From positions 1 to 6,151 of the forward strand of contig JAGVJS010000210.1 in assembly GCA_020051025.1 (NCBI GenBank): 6,151 nt of DNA, written 5' to 3'. Source of the stretch: Sphingobium sp. GTDB taxonomy: Bacteria > Pseudomonadota > Alphaproteobacteria > Sphingomonadales > Sphingomonadaceae. The notes under the pieces were generated by a model that was given only the letters and a program-made list of their open reading frames with translations, ran no database searches and was not told the DNA's origin. Below are positions 1 to 5,781 of the stretch, one piece after another; the stretch's first letter is position 1, and every line of letters begins with the position of its first letter. A program made the translations under genes and the position numbers.

Positions 1-195
1 CATCACCAGTCCCAGCGCCAGCCCCTTGACCGGGCCTATCGTCAGAAAAGCCGCGACCAGCATCCCGATCAGCACCGTCCAGCCGGCCAGCAACAGCCCC
101 GGCGCAGACCGATCGAGCTGCAACCAGGATCGGCGCAACAGCCCCGCGCCCACGGCGCCGCCGGCAATCAGCAACAGGCTGGTCAGCGCGATCAC
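1..195 (-). CDS. Small inner-membrane protein, N-terminal part only (runs off the left edge)
   Basis: This is the downstream gene of the receptor operon. It begins at a GTG (195-193) that overlaps the TGA of the preceding receptor by 4 bases, which implies translational coupling. The frame stays open to base 1, giving 65 visible residues starting MIALTSLLLIAGG. They are strongly hydrophobic: a likely membrane segment at residues 2-20, a short basic linker with RRSW at 21-24, a second segment at about 32-52, and the start of a third at about 55-65. No catalytic motif is visible. Small multi-pass proteins of this kind are often found after TonB-dependent siderophore receptors together with PepSY, DUF3325 or DUF3649 proteins, where they are thought to help siderophore processing or iron release at the inner membrane. 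Membership of such a cluster is inferred from position and hydrophobicity only. An upstream in-frame start inside the receptor gene is not excluded, but the overlap start is typical. Confidence 0.62.
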   Translation of the reverse strand, partial: MIALTSLLLIAGGAVGAGLLRRSWLQLDRSAPGLLLAGWTVLIGMLVAAFLTIGPVKGLALGLVM

Positions 196-2477
196 CAGTG
201 AATGCTCGCGCCGACGCCTACGGTCTGCGGCTCGCCCAGGATCGCCTGATGGATCGCCGCATATTGATATTGCATATAATCTTCGTTCAGGATGTTGCGG
301 GCGAATACGAACAGCGACCATCGATCGGTTTCATACCCGATCTTCCCGTTGACTACCGTGCGGCCGCCCACCTTGAACTGGCCCTGATCCTGACCGACGC
401 CGGTGAACACCGAACCGCGATAATTCGCATTCAGATTGGCGACGAAGCCCGGCCCGAACTGGGCATTGATGCCGCCCGACAGGGTCCAGCGCGGCGCATA
501 GGGGAATTGCGTGTCGGTCAGGTCCACGGTGCTGGTCGCGCCATCGGGCAAAACGAAGTCGGTAAACTTGGTCCGAACGTGACCTAAGGAGCCATAGATG
601 TCGATGCCGCGCGCGACATTGGCGTTCGCCTCGACCTCAAAGCCGTAAAGACGCGATCCGGCCGCGTTCACCGTGTTGTAGTCATAGGCATTCTGACCGA
701 AATAGGCGGTGACCTGCTGGTCCTTCCACGTCATGTAAAAGACGTTGGCATTGAGCGTCAGCCGACCGCCCAGCCATTTGGACCGCAACGATCCTTCATA
801 ATTCCAGCTATATTCCGGGTCATAGGCGACCAGCAGGGCGCGGGCCGGGTTCTGGCTCGACCCGCCCGAACGATAAGCGCGCTGAACGGTGAAAGCGGTG
901 GTCAGGTCCGGCGTCCAGTCCATGCTGATCCCTGCCTTGGGCAGGAAAGCGTTGAAGCTGCGGCTGTTGGCGGCCAGCGGCGATGATGCATCGCTCACCA
1001 GACCCAGCACGCCTTGGTTGATCAGCGTGATGATCGGCGCATAGGCCGCGCCCAGGAAATTGGCATCGGGCAACGTCCCGTTAAAGGCCGCCACCGTTTC
1101 TGCGGCATAACGGTTGCGTTCATGATCGAAGCGGAAGCCGCCGATCAGCGTCAGCCGATCGGTGATCTTGAACCGGGCGTCGCCGAACAGCGCCATCGTC
1201 TCCACCTTTTCCGGCTGATCGGCGGAATAGGCGACCGGAATGACCGGCAGTTGCGCCGCATAGGCATTGCTGAGGAAACTCGCCTGCGCCGCCGTCGCCC
1301 CGTTCGCGCGCAAAAGGGCGGCGATGGTCGCAGCCGGCGTTTCGATGTTCACCCGGCTGTTCTGCTCGATGCTGCCGGTCCGCCGATAATACCAGCCGCC
1401 CAGCAAACCGCTCAACCGTTCGCCATCATAGTTGAGGCGGACTTCCTGAGTCAGAGTGCGATAGTTGAAGCGATTGTCGATCGCCTGCACATCCTGCGGC
1501 GTGCCATCGGTATCGACGACCGAATGGACGCGGGACCGGTTCCAGGATGTCACGCTGGACAGTTTCAGTCCCTGCGCCAGCGGATAGCTGATGTTGAACA
1601 CGGCCAGATCGCTGTCGATCCTGCCCCGGCTCGGCTGGTCGCCGGCGGCAACGCGGCGGTTGAAATAATTGGGGACATCGGTGCGGGCATATTCATAAAG
1701 ATAGCCGCCATCGCGGCGGACGCGATTATAGCTGGCGACCGCTTCCAGACCGGGGATCGCCTTGGGCGTCCATTTGATCTTGCCGCGCAGATTGAGCGAT
1801 TCCAGCGCATCGCTATATTCGTTCCGGGTGACATTGTAGATCAGGCCGCGATCGTTGCGACGCTCCGCCGACAACCGCACGCCCAGTTCATCCTGAATGA
1901 TGGGTCCACCGACGGCCGCCGAAAAAGTGCGATCATCATATTCGGTCCACATCACACGGGCGTCACCGCCCCAGCGGGTCAGCGACGGATCCTTGCTGGT
2001 GATGACAATGCCGCCGGCCAGTGCGTTCAGCCCCTGAATGGTGGATTGCGGACCGCGCAGCACTTCCACCTGCTGCACGTCCCACAGGTCGGTCGGGCCG
2101 CCATAGAGCGCCCATTTGGGGATCGGCGCGCCGTCGACATAGACGCTGGCCGCGTCCGCCTGCCCACCTGCTCCGACCCCGCTGTTGCTGATGCCGCGAA
2201 TGGTAAAGCCCGACGCACCATAGGTTTCGGACAGGTTGGCGGTACGGTTATAAACGTCCTGAATGGTGATCAGCGCCTCGCGCTCGATCGTTTCGGGCGT
2301 GACCACGGCGATGCTGGTCGGGGTCTGCTGCAACGTACGGGCGCTTTTTTCACCGGTCACGATAATCTCGGCCCGAGCGCCCTCTTCCACATCCGCAACC
2401 GGCGCCTGCTGCGCCAGCGCCGGACTGGCGAGTGCGACGACAGCCGCTCCCGATACAAAGACAATCGACCGCATCAT
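192..2477 (-). CDS. TonB-dependent outer-membrane receptor (second receptor of the operon)
   Basis: This is a complete 761-residue outer-membrane receptor that takes up a ligand, probably a metal chelate, using TonB energy. I chose the ATG at 2477 (MMRSIVF) because GGGGGA lies 4 bases upstream and a clean signal peptide follows at once, with likely cleavage after SPALA at residue 22. The ATG at 2507 would add ten residues and has no ribosome binding site. EIIVTG at 37-42 lies where a TonB-box region is expected. The plug spans about 48-165 and includes FTIRGISNSG (91-100), SVYVDG (111-116) and VEVLRGPQST (137-146). In the last segment the common YGxNA is IQGLNA. The rest is a 22-strand-type beta barrel ending in NILNEDY (about 728-734) and a terminal Trp. 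There is no N-terminal STN signalling domain. Two long Ala-rich loops occur at about 376-425 and 457-505. The family is clear. The substrate is not determinable from sequence, although the neighbouring siderophore-type receptor favours an iron chelate. Confidence 0.93.
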   Translation of the reverse strand: MMRSIVFVSGAAVVALASPALAQQAPVADVEEGARAEIIVTGEKSARTLQQTPTSIAVVTPETIEREALITIQDVYNRTANLSETYGASGFTIRGISNSGVGAGGQADAASVYVDGAPIPKWALYGGPTDLWDVQQVEVLRGPQSTIQGLNALAGGIVITSKDPSLTRWGGDARVMWTEYDDRTFSAAVGGPIIQDELGVRLSAERRNDRGLIYNVTRNEYSDALESLNLRGKIKWTPKAIPGLEAVASYNRVRRDGGYLYEYARTDVPNYFNRRVAAGDQPSRGRIDSDLAVFNISYPLAQGLKLSSVTSWNRSRVHSVVDTDGTPQDVQAIDNRFNYRTLTQEVRLNYDGERLSGLLGGWYYRRTGSIEQNSRVNIETPAATIAALLRANGATAAQASFLSNAYAAQLPVIPVAYSADQPEKVETMALFGDARFKITDRLTLIGGFRFDHERNRYAAETVAAFNGTLPDANFLGAAYAPIITLINQGVLGLVSDASSPLAANSRSFNAFLPKAGISMDWTPDLTTAFTVQRAYRSGGSSQNPARALLVAYDPEYSWNYEGSLRSKWLGGRLTLNANVFYMTWKDQQVTAYFGQNAYDYNTVNAAGSRLYGFEVEANANVARGIDIYGSLGHVRTKFTDFVLPDGATSTVDLTDTQFPYAPRWTLSGGINAQFGPGFVANLNANYRGSVFTGVGQDQGQFKVGGRTVVNGKIGYETDRWSLFVFARNILNEDYMQYQYAAIHQAILGEPQTVGVGASIHW

Positions 2478-2481
2478 ATAA

Positions 2482-2487
2482 TCCCCC
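2482..2487 (-). promoter_or_regulatory. Ribosome binding site that decides the start of the second receptor
   Basis: GGGGGA on the minus strand lies 4 bases before the first ATG of an ATGATG pair (2477-2472), and 7 bases before the second. It favours MMRSIVF over the upstream ATG at 2507, which is preceded by AGCGTGGTCAAAT with no purine-rich tract. Either ATG of the pair could be used. Confidence 0.7.
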
Positions 2488-2523
2488 AATATTCTGGGCG
2501 GCTCCATATTTGACCACGCTAAC

Positions 2524-2542
2524 GCGAGTCAATGTCATTATA
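2524..2542 (-). promoter_or_regulatory. Fur-box-like site with a TATAAT hexamer before the second receptor
   Basis: On the minus strand, TATAATGACATTGACTCGC matches the classical 19-base Fur consensus GATAATGATAATCATTATC at 12 of 19 positions by hand alignment. Its first six bases are a perfect -10 hexamer (2542-2537), but I see no convincing -35 element at 16-18 bases. If used, transcription would begin about 50 bases before the ATG at 2477, giving the second receptor its own iron-responsive promoter. The match is moderate, and sphingomonad Fur sites may differ from the enterobacterial consensus. Confidence 0.3.
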
Positions 2543-2568
2543 TGATGAGCGTCCGAACGGCCTTCATG

Positions 2569-2608
2569 GGCGGGCCGGGAAAGGACCATAATCCTTCCCC
2601 GACCCGCC
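2569..2608 (-). terminator. Long intercistronic hairpin just after the first receptor's stop codon
   Basis: On the minus strand the arms GGCGGGTCGGGGAAGGA and TCCTTTCCCGGCCCGCC pair over 17 base pairs, with two G-U wobbles and a 6-base loop (TTATGG). The hairpin starts 5 bases after the TGA at 2616-2614. No run of T follows (the next bases are CATGAAGG), so it is not a textbook intrinsic terminator. It could be a partial terminator, or a 3'-end stabiliser that lowers expression of the distal receptor relative to the first. The structure is certain; its effect is inferred. Confidence 0.6.
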
Positions 2609-2613
2609 TTTCA

Positions 2614-4842
2614 TCAGGGATAGGCGAAACGCAGCGTCGCGAACACGGTGCGCGGGCTGCCATAGAAATTGCCGCGCCCGGTCGATGAAATGCGGGCATA
2701 GTAGCTGCGGTCGAACAGGTTGTTGACATTGACCGACAGGGACAGTCGTTCGTTGACCTTGTACCCGGCGCGCAGGTCCGCGATCACATAGGCGCCCTGC
2801 CGCACGATGGTCGACCGGGTGCGCAGCGATCCGTCTGCATTCCATATCGCCGCATTGCCGCCGAAGGTGGAACTCAGCCAGGTCAGGCCGCCGCCGATGC
2901 TGAACCCCTCCAGCACGCCGCCGGTCGGCGCATAGTTGGTAAAGACCTTCGCCGAATGTTTCGGGATGACCGGCACGACCGAAATCCCTTCATACAGCGC
3001 ATTGGTATCACGCAGATATTTGTTCTTGTTGTAACTATAACCGCCATTGATCCGCCAGCCGGGCGTAATCTCCCCGCCAGCATCGAACTCGACCCCGCGC
3101 GACCGCACCTTGCCGATTTGCAGCACCACATCGGGTAGGTCCGGGTCGCTGAACAGCCGGTTGGACTGGGTGATCTGGTATGCGGCCAGCGACAGCAGCA
3201 ACTTGTCCTGGAACAGCGACAGCTTGGTTCCGGCTTCATATTGATCGCCGATCAGCGGCTCGATCTGCCCGCCATCGGCGCGCGGCATGGTCGATGTCTG
3301 CGGCGTGAAGCTGTCGGCATAGCTGCCATAGATGTTCCAACTGGACGTCACATCCCACACGATGCCGCCATAGGGGGTGAACTGCGCGTCGATGCTGTAC
3401 CCGGTCGACCTCTGCAAATTGGGCAGCAATGTCTGGGAATCGGTCGACCACCATGTCATCCGCCCGCCGCCGACGAGCGACAGCCCCTCGACCGGGCTGA
3501 TCCGCATCTGGCCGTACATGCCATATTGTTCGACCTGCGTGTCGCTGGCGCCGTAGACCTGCGTGACCGCACCATAAGGACCGACATAGGGCGGCAACTC
3601 GCCATAGGGATCGAGCGGCGGCTCGGCGGGCGACACCGGATTATAGACGTCGATCTGCGCATAGCGGCTGAGGCGGGTATAATAGGTGCGCGCGGAACTG
3701 GACTGATAATCCATGCCCAAAATCAGCGTCTGGTCGCGCCCGAACAGCGGGAAGCTGCCCACGCCGTTAAAGTCGAACGAACGCGTACTATAGGTGTTGT
3801 CGCCGCGATAGGCGATGTGCGACGTCATCCCGTCCGTCTCCGTCACCGGCGCGCTACCGATATAGCTGTAGACGTCGTCGCGATCGACTGCGGTGTAGAG
3901 GCCCGTCGCCCGCAACGTCCAGCGGTCGCTGATGCGATGCGTGAGTTCGGCGAAGGCCGACCAGCTTTCCGACCGGAAGCGATTCCAGTCCGCCCCTACA
4001 TAGGTGGAGCGCGGCACGTCCAGCAACTGGCCGTCGCTGCCGTCCGCCCCGCCGATCAGGCCCGGCAGACCCGTCTGGATCGACGGCTTGAACCGTTCCC
4101 ATGTACCACCCACGGTGAAGGTGGTGCGATCGCCGATATCGATCTTGCCCACGCCGAACGCGCCGACGCGGTTGCGATGGGCGATGTCGTAAAACTGGTC
4201 CTGATCCTGCACCATCGCGCCGAAACGGACGGCGACGCCCTGCCCCAACGGCGCCGACAGGTCGATCTCCCCCCGCTTGTTCTGATAGGTGCCGTAGCCG
4301 ACAGACCCTTGCAGCTTGAACGTGTCCAGCGGCCGTTTGCGCACCAGATTGATGCTGCCGGCCGGATTGCCCGATCCGCTGAACAGACCCGCCGGGCCGC
4401 GCAGCACCTCCAGCCGTTCGTAGAAGAACAGGTCGGGAATGACGGCGGGGGAATCATAGGCGCGGGTCGGCGTGCCATCGACCAGATAATTGTTGATGGC
4501 AAAGCCGCGCGAATAGAAGGTAGCCCCTTCGCTGCCCACGCCATTCACCGTAATGCCATTGGTCGCGGTCAGCGCATCTTCCAGCGTGAACAGATTCTGC
4601 GCCTCAATCTGTTCGCGGTCGATGACGGCGACCGTATTGGGCACATCTTTCAGCGGCGTGACCGTCTTGCCGACCTCCTGACCATAGCTTTTGCCCAGCA
4701 CGATGATGTCGGCACGATCGCCAGCATCATCATAGGCAGCGTCATCATAGGCGGCATCGGCCGCCATGGCGGCGCTGGACGCCGCCAATGTCGCGATAGC
4801 CAATATGGGCAGGCTGACGACGGACGGATATATGCGGATCAA
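2614..4842 (-). CDS. TonB-dependent siderophore receptor, FhuE/FpvA-like (first gene of the operon)
   Basis: This is a complete 742-residue outer-membrane receptor for an Fe(III)-siderophore, driven by TonB-ExbBD. It starts at TTG (4842-4840), 5 bases after GGAGG. The signal peptide covers residues 1-27 (cleavage near SSAAMA/AD). The mature N-terminus carries a duplicated AYDDA (31-40), followed by ADIIVLG (44-50) in the TonB-box region. The plug (about 58-170) has the siderophore-receptor signature YSRGF (110-114), NNYLVDG (117-123), ERLEVLRGPAGLF (142-154), and then GSGNPAGSINLVRKRP (156-171), which is characteristic of the FhuE/FpvA/FoxA group (TIGR01783-type). The barrel contains YADSFTPQ, a YEAGTK motif and VNNLFDRSYYARIS near the C-terminus, and ends RTVFATLRFAYP. 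The final residue is Pro after Tyr, instead of the usual aromatic end. There is no STN domain, so signalling to a sigma factor like that of FpvA or FecA is not expected. Hydroxamate-type ligands are common in this group, but the specific siderophore is unknown. Confidence 0.95.
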   Translation of the reverse strand: MIRIYPSVVSLPILAIATLAASSAAMAADAAYDDAAYDDAGDRADIIVLGKSYGQEVGKTVTPLKDVPNTVAVIDREQIEAQNLFTLEDALTATNGITVNGVGSEGATFYSRGFAINNYLVDGTPTRAYDSPAVIPDLFFYERLEVLRGPAGLFSGSGNPAGSINLVRKRPLDTFKLQGSVGYGTYQNKRGEIDLSAPLGQGVAVRFGAMVQDQDQFYDIAHRNRVGAFGVGKIDIGDRTTFTVGGTWERFKPSIQTGLPGLIGGADGSDGQLLDVPRSTYVGADWNRFRSESWSAFAELTHRISDRWTLRATGLYTAVDRDDVYSYIGSAPVTETDGMTSHIAYRGDNTYSTRSFDFNGVGSFPLFGRDQTLILGMDYQSSSARTYYTRLSRYAQIDVYNPVSPAEPPLDPYGELPPYVGPYGAVTQVYGASDTQVEQYGMYGQMRISPVEGLSLVGGGRMTWWSTDSQTLLPNLQRSTGYSIDAQFTPYGGIVWDVTSSWNIYGSYADSFTPQTSTMPRADGGQIEPLIGDQYEAGTKLSLFQDKLLLSLAAYQITQSNRLFSDPDLPDVVLQIGKVRSRGVEFDAGGEITPGWRINGGYSYNKNKYLRDTNALYEGISVVPVIPKHSAKVFTNYAPTGGVLEGFSIGGGLTWLSSTFGGNAAIWNADGSLRTRSTIVRQGAYVIADLRAGYKVNERLSLSVNVNNLFDRSYYARISSTGRGNFYGSPRTVFATLRFAYP
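4723..4752 (-). repeat. 15-bp tandem duplication encoding AYDDA twice
   Basis: Two adjacent 15-base units (4723-4737 and 4738-4752) differ at a single base: agcatcatcataggc and agcgtcatcataggc on the plus strand. In the receptor they encode residues 31-35 and 36-40, AYDDA AYDDA, between the signal-peptide cleavage site and the TonB-box region. The unit is a multiple of three, so copy-number change keeps the reading frame. This looks like a recent slippage duplication in the flexible periplasmic tail. Confidence 0.85.
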
Positions 4843-4846
4843 TTGG

Positions 4847-4854
4847 ACCTCCCT
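4847..4854 (-). promoter_or_regulatory. Strong Shine-Dalgarno sequence for the TTG-initiated siderophore receptor
   Basis: AGGGAGGT on the minus strand is nearly complementary to the 3' end of 16S rRNA. Its GGAGG core ends 5 bases before TTG at 4842. The signal peptide starts directly at this codon (MIRIYPSVV), which supports TTG as the true start. Confidence 0.8.
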
Positions 4855-4871
4855 GTTGTGAACGGGGGCCT

Positions 4872-4899
4872 CCTATATTGATTCGCTATTGCAAGTCAC
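4872..4899 (-). promoter_or_regulatory. Candidate promoter of the receptor operon
   Basis: On the minus strand GTGACT (4899-4894, four matches to TTGACA) is followed after 16 bases by TATAGG (4877-4872, four matches to TATAAT). Transcription would begin about 10 bases before the Shine-Dalgarno sequence, giving a short leader. The -35 hexamer lies inside the Fur-like site, as expected for repression. This is a hand-matched prediction. Confidence 0.4.
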
Positions 4900-4905
4900 T
4901 ATCAC
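4878..4905 (+). promoter_or_regulatory. Candidate promoter for the terC-family gene
   Basis: On the plus strand TTGATT (4878-4883) and TATCAC (4900-4905) are 16 bases apart, each with four matches to the sigma-70 consensus. It is back-to-back with, and overlaps, the leftward receptor promoter. A start near 4912 would give a leader of about 170 nt before the ATG at 5084. The hexamers are only moderate, and a start closer to the gene is possible. Confidence 0.3.
4885..4903 (-). promoter_or_regulatory. Fur-box-like site in the divergent control region
   Basis: GATAGTGACTTGCAATAGC on the minus strand matches the 19-base Fur consensus GATAATGATAATCATTATC at 12 positions, mostly in the left half (GATA-TGA). 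It covers the -35 of the receptor promoter and the spacer and first part of the -10 of the candidate terC promoter, so one bound regulator could act on both directions. The gene content, a siderophore receptor, makes iron regulation likely. The site itself is a moderate match. Confidence 0.35.
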
Positions 4906-5083
4906 ACTTAGCGGTTTTCGGTGGACCGGCTTTCCCTTTGCCGCGTCCGCCATCGGGGCTGAAAGGTGGGTGACAGCTTCCCGCCCTATGCGCCGCCAGT
5001 CGCCGCCATATGGCGACCCGCGCTCTTTCGCTTGAAAGCAGACGTCAAACCGACGCCCCCGGTCGTCCCCCGTGAGAGGATTT
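4906..5083 (+). other. Non-coding, hairpin-rich leader of the terC-family gene
   Basis: I see no gene in this stretch. Three short inverted repeats lie in series on the plus strand. GGTGGG/CCCGCC is at 4965-4970 and 4980-4985, with one G-U pair and a 9-base loop. GTCGCC/GGCGAC is at 4999-5004 and 5012-5017, with a 7-base loop. CTTTC/GAAAG is at 5025-5029 and 5034-5038, with a 4-base loop. TerC/YjbE-type genes in several phyla are preceded by the manganese-sensing yybP-ykoY riboswitch (RF00080). I looked for its GGGGAGUA core and did not find it. A regulatory leader is therefore possible but unproven; the hairpins may be by-products of high GC. Confidence 0.35.
5074..5080 (+). promoter_or_regulatory. 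Ribosome binding site of the terC-family gene
   Basis: GAGAGGA lies three bases before the ATG at 5084. It sits downstream of the alternative in-frame GTG at 5072, so it supports the ATG (MNDIWTHIV) and not the GTG (MRGFMNDIW). Confidence 0.6.
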
Positions 5084-5737
5084 ATGAACGACATCTGGAC
5101 CCATATCGTGGCCGATTTTTCCAATATCGGCTCCCCCGCCGCGCTGGCCGCCTTCGGTCAGGTCGTGCTGATCGACATCATGCTGGCGGCGGACAATGCC
5201 ATCGTCGTCGGCGCGCTGGCCGCTGGCCTGCCCCCCGCCTCCCGGCGCAAAGTGATCGCCATCGGCGTGATCGCCGCACTGGTGCTGCGTATCGCCTTCG
5301 CCCTGCTCGTGACGCAGTTGATGCAGCTGGTCGGCCTGGTCTTTGCCGGTGGCCTGCTGCTGGTCTGGGTCGCATGGAAGATGTGGCGCGAACTGCGCTC
5401 GGGCGGCGAAGCGGAAGATGCCGATGATATCGCCGGCAAGGCTGCGCCCAAGGGCTTTGCCCAGGCCGCATGGGCCGTCGCCATCGCCGACGTCTCCATG
5501 AGCCTCGACAATGTGCTGGCGGTCGCCGGCGCGGCGCGTGAGCATCCCGGCATCCTGGTCGTCGGCCTGATCCTGTCGGTCGCGCTGATGGGCGTGGCGG
5601 CGAACCTGCTGGCCCGCGTCATCGAACGTTATCGCGCCATCGCCTATTTTGGCCTGCTGGTGATCCTCTATGTCGCCGGCAAGATGATCTATGAAGGCGT
5701 GATCGACCCGGCGACGGGCCTCATGACCCTGTTCTGA
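5084..5737 (+). CDS. TerC/YjbE-family integral membrane protein, probable metal exporter
   Basis: This is a complete 217-residue inner-membrane protein of the TerC family, closest by eye to the YjbE/YkoY subgroup, which normally has about 200-250 residues. It carries the two family signatures with acidic membrane residues: IDIMLAADNAIVVG at 30-43 (Asp31, Asp37, Asn38) and ADVSMSLDNVLAVAG at 135-149 (Asp136, Asp142, Asn143). They mark an internal two-fold repeat. Likely membrane segments lie at about 17-43, 57-78, 80-100, 126-150, 157-178 and 184-204. A charged loop (GGEAEDADD, about 107-115) separates the two halves. Family members in Bacillus have been linked to manganese export and metal supply to secreted enzymes, so Mn(II) efflux is the best guess and tellurite resistance less likely. 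The gene diverges from the siderophore receptor operon and has a hairpin-rich leader. The family is secure; the substrate is inferred. Confidence 0.92.
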   Translation: MNDIWTHIVADFSNIGSPAALAAFGQVVLIDIMLAADNAIVVGALAAGLPPASRRKVIAIGVIAALVLRIAFALLVTQLMQLVGLVFAGGLLLVWVAWKMWRELRSGGEAEDADDIAGKAAPKGFAQAAWAVAIADVSMSLDNVLAVAGAAREHPGILVVGLILSVALMGVAANLLARVIERYRAIAYFGLLVILYVAGKMIYEGVIDPATGLMTLF

Positions 5738-5746
5738 TCAATGATG

Positions 5747-5781
5747 GGACGGGGCCGGTCATGCGGCCCCGTCCGCCTTTT
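5747..5781 (+). terminator. Shared terminator between convergent terC-family and AbrB-family genes
   Basis: GGACGGGGCC (5747-5756) and GGCCCCGTCC (5765-5774) form a perfect 10-bp stem with an 8-base loop, starting 9 bases after the terC-family stop codon. On the plus strand GCC and then TTTT (5778-5781) follow, a modest U-tract. On the minus strand the other flank has no T run, so terC is the better-served gene. The loop contains the stop codon of the convergent AbrB-family gene (5761-5759), so the stem also encodes the last residues of that protein. Confidence 0.75.

Noticed and set aside
2478..2507. Longer N-terminus for the second receptor starting at the ATG at 2507
   Set aside because: No Shine-Dalgarno sequence precedes it, and it would put ten non-signal residues before a good signal peptide. 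GGGGGA points to the ATG pair at 2477-2472.
1014..2513. 499-codon open frame on the plus strand opposite the second receptor
   Set aside because: It is antisense to a clear receptor gene. Its translation is rich in Arg, Ile, Ala and Gly with no domain or signal peptide, typical of a high-GC shadow frame.
2503..2532. TTGACT (2532-2527) as the -35 of a promoter for the second receptor
   Set aside because: At 17-18 bases downstream the only candidate -10 elements are ATATGG or TATGGA, which match the consensus poorly.
2614..4842. FpvA/FecA-type signalling receptor with a sigma/anti-sigma pair
   Set aside because: The mature N-terminus is only about 15-20 residues before the TonB-box region, too short for an STN domain, and no sigma or anti-sigma gene is in the window.
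3241..4881. 546-codon open frame on the plus strand opposite the siderophore receptor
   Set aside because: Same pattern: antisense to a well-supported receptor, low-complexity composition, no recognisable family and no convincing ribosome site.
4906..5083. Canonical yybP-ykoY manganese riboswitch before the TerC-family gene
   Set aside because: I looked for the conserved GGGGAGUA loop and its partner and did not find them, so only an unspecified structured leader is reported.
4966..5427. Plus-strand frame overlapping the start of the TerC-family gene
   Set aside because: It is in a different frame from the family signatures and has an Arg/Gly/Pro-rich translation with no domain.
5045..5545. 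Minus-strand frame opposite the TerC-family gene
   Set aside because: His/Asp/Gly-rich shadow of the membrane protein gene; no family features.
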